Shown: piece after piece, positions 15,169 to 15,995 of the stretch
Layout: each line of letters opens with the position of its first letter
Numbering within the stretch: position 1 is the stretch's first letter
NCBI GenBank assembly: GCA_015662815.1
Contig: DQTK01000146.1
Coordinates: 1-15,995 of the forward strand
DNA: 15,995 nt
Direction: 5' to 3'
From: Aquifex aeolicus
GTDB lineage: Bacteria > Aquificota > Aquificia > Aquificales > Aquificaceae
The notes under the pieces: generated by a model
What the model saw: only the letters and a program-made list of their open reading frames with translations
What the model was told of the DNA's origin: nothing
The model's database searches: none
Made by a program: the position numbers and the translations under genes

Positions 15169-15995
15169 TCATTGAAGTTTACAAAGTTTAAACTTATCAA
15201 ATCTTTTATTCCTTTTAATATCCATTAAGAATCTGAAAAATCTCGATTCAGAACTTGTATAAAGCTTCCAACTGGCGATAGGTTTACAGTCGTAAACCTG
15301 TTCTCTTACAAGCACTATAGCAGGACTCTCCACCTCCTCCGGCTTTTTATTCCTTACTATAACTCTGTCCGCATAAAAGGGGAGGTTATGGTGGAAAAAT
15401 CCTATCTCATAAGTCCTTAGTTTCCCTTGGGGGTCTATTTCTTTTATTTTTGCTCCCACTTCTCTATAGGGTCTGTAATTTTCAATAAAGGGAAGAACTA
15501 CGGATGATAAATACAAAAGAGTAAAAAAGCCTGCAAAGGCAGGAGATAAAATTAACTTTCTCAAGAAAATAGGTATCAGAGATAAAAGAGTGAAAATTAG
15601 AAGTATCCAGTGGAACTTAAAGAAAAATCCCATGAGAACCATAGCAACTACCGCAATAACTCCGAGGAATATTAAAGAGAAATTTTTCAACTTTACGAAC
15701 TTTTCATCCGTGAGAAAGGATGCGGTGATAATTGCCATTGCCGGGTATGCAGGCATCACGTAAACAGGTATTTTCATCTTTACTACGCTGAAAATGGAAA
15801 AAATAGTTAGAAACCAAATCAACAGGAAGCTGAGTTCTTTTCGTTTAAATTTAAAAGCGTAAAACAGGGCTAAAAAGAACAAGAATGAATACGGTAAAAA
15901 CGAGACGCTTATATCAAGAATGTAAAAGTAAAACGGGTCTTTTTGAAGTGCGTAAATTCTCTTTATATTTTCCTTAATAAATACTTCAAGGAAGG
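15169..15995 (-). CDS. ArnT/PMT-type membrane glycosyltransferase, C-terminal part (5' end outside window)
   Basis: The reading frame stays open from TGA 15171-15169 to the window edge, so only the C-terminal 275 residues or so are seen. Upstream of the first internal start-like codon it reads FIKENIKRIYALQKDPFYFY followed by FLPYSF, matching the region before the last helices of GT83/PMT-family enzymes. Next comes KMKIPVYVMPAYPAMAIITA, the conserved K-x-P-x-Y-x-x-P-x-Y-P block near the end of the membrane domain. Several further membrane helices and a short soluble tail (RTYEIGFFHHNLPFYADRV) follow. These enzymes transfer sugars from polyprenyl-phosphate donors to lipid A, proteins or glycans at the outer face of the inner membrane. 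The acceptor is unknown here. It converges on gspF. Confidence 0.8.
   Translation of the reverse strand, partial: FLEVFIKENIKRIYALQKDPFYFYILDISVSFLPYSFLFFLALFYAFKFKRKELSFLLIWFLTIFSIFSVVKMKIPVYVMPAYPAMAIITASFLTDEKFVKLKNFSLIFLGVIAVVAMVLMGFFFKFHWILLIFTLLSLIPIFLRKLILSPAFAGFFTLLYLSSVVLPFIENYRPYREVGAKIKEIDPQGKLRTYEIGFFHHNLPFYADRVIVRNKKPEEVESPAIVLVREQVYDCKPIASWKLYTSSESRFFRFLMDIKRNKRFDKFKLCKLQ

Overview
The window looks like a piece of an Aquificales chromosome, most probably Aquifex or a close relative. Proteins are rich in Lys, Glu, Ile and Tyr, genes are tightly packed, the DNA is AT-rich, and TatC closely resembles (from memory, without a search) the structurally studied Aquifex aeolicus TatC while differing at scattered positions. 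Most of the window is ordinary housekeeping and envelope biology. The odd parts are a decayed stretch at about 5.76-7.30 kb, a small family of interspersed repeats, and several start codons lying almost directly on -10 boxes.

Layout. 1-265 holds no gene I can support. holB (DNA polymerase III delta', minus) and proA (proline synthesis, plus) are divergent across 39 bp, and proA is followed by a small Cys/His-containing helical protein. That gene converges on a minus-strand tatB/A-like plus tatC pair, the stop codons overlapping by 4 bp. The tat pair is divergent from cstA (peptide/pyruvate-type transporter) with only 20 bp between the start codons.

From 5764 to 7302 lies a decay island. It contains a frameshifted membrane-protein remnant, a roughly 280-bp inverted-repeat-bounded relic with transposase-like fragments, and an apbE (FAD:protein FMN transferase) gene broken by three +1 frameshifts. 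The apbE start overlaps the metG stop (ATGA), so metG-apbE was a two-gene operon. metG encodes a MetRS core lacking the C-terminal tRNA-binding domain, matching the two-subunit MetRS known in Aquifex.

metG is divergent from a long plus-strand operon, purA - 4-TM membrane protein - gspD - gspN-like - gspK - gspF (8893-15156), in which every neighbouring pair overlaps by 4 to 43 bp. It carries part of a type II secretion machine: outer-membrane secretin, a GspN-like bitopic protein, a minor pseudopilin and the inner-membrane platform protein. The ATPase, GspC/L/M and the other pseudopilins are not in the window. A minus-strand ArnT/PMT-type membrane glycosyltransferase, cut by the window edge, converges on gspF.

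I see no tRNA, rRNA, CRISPR array, complete insertion sequence or convincing intrinsic terminator.
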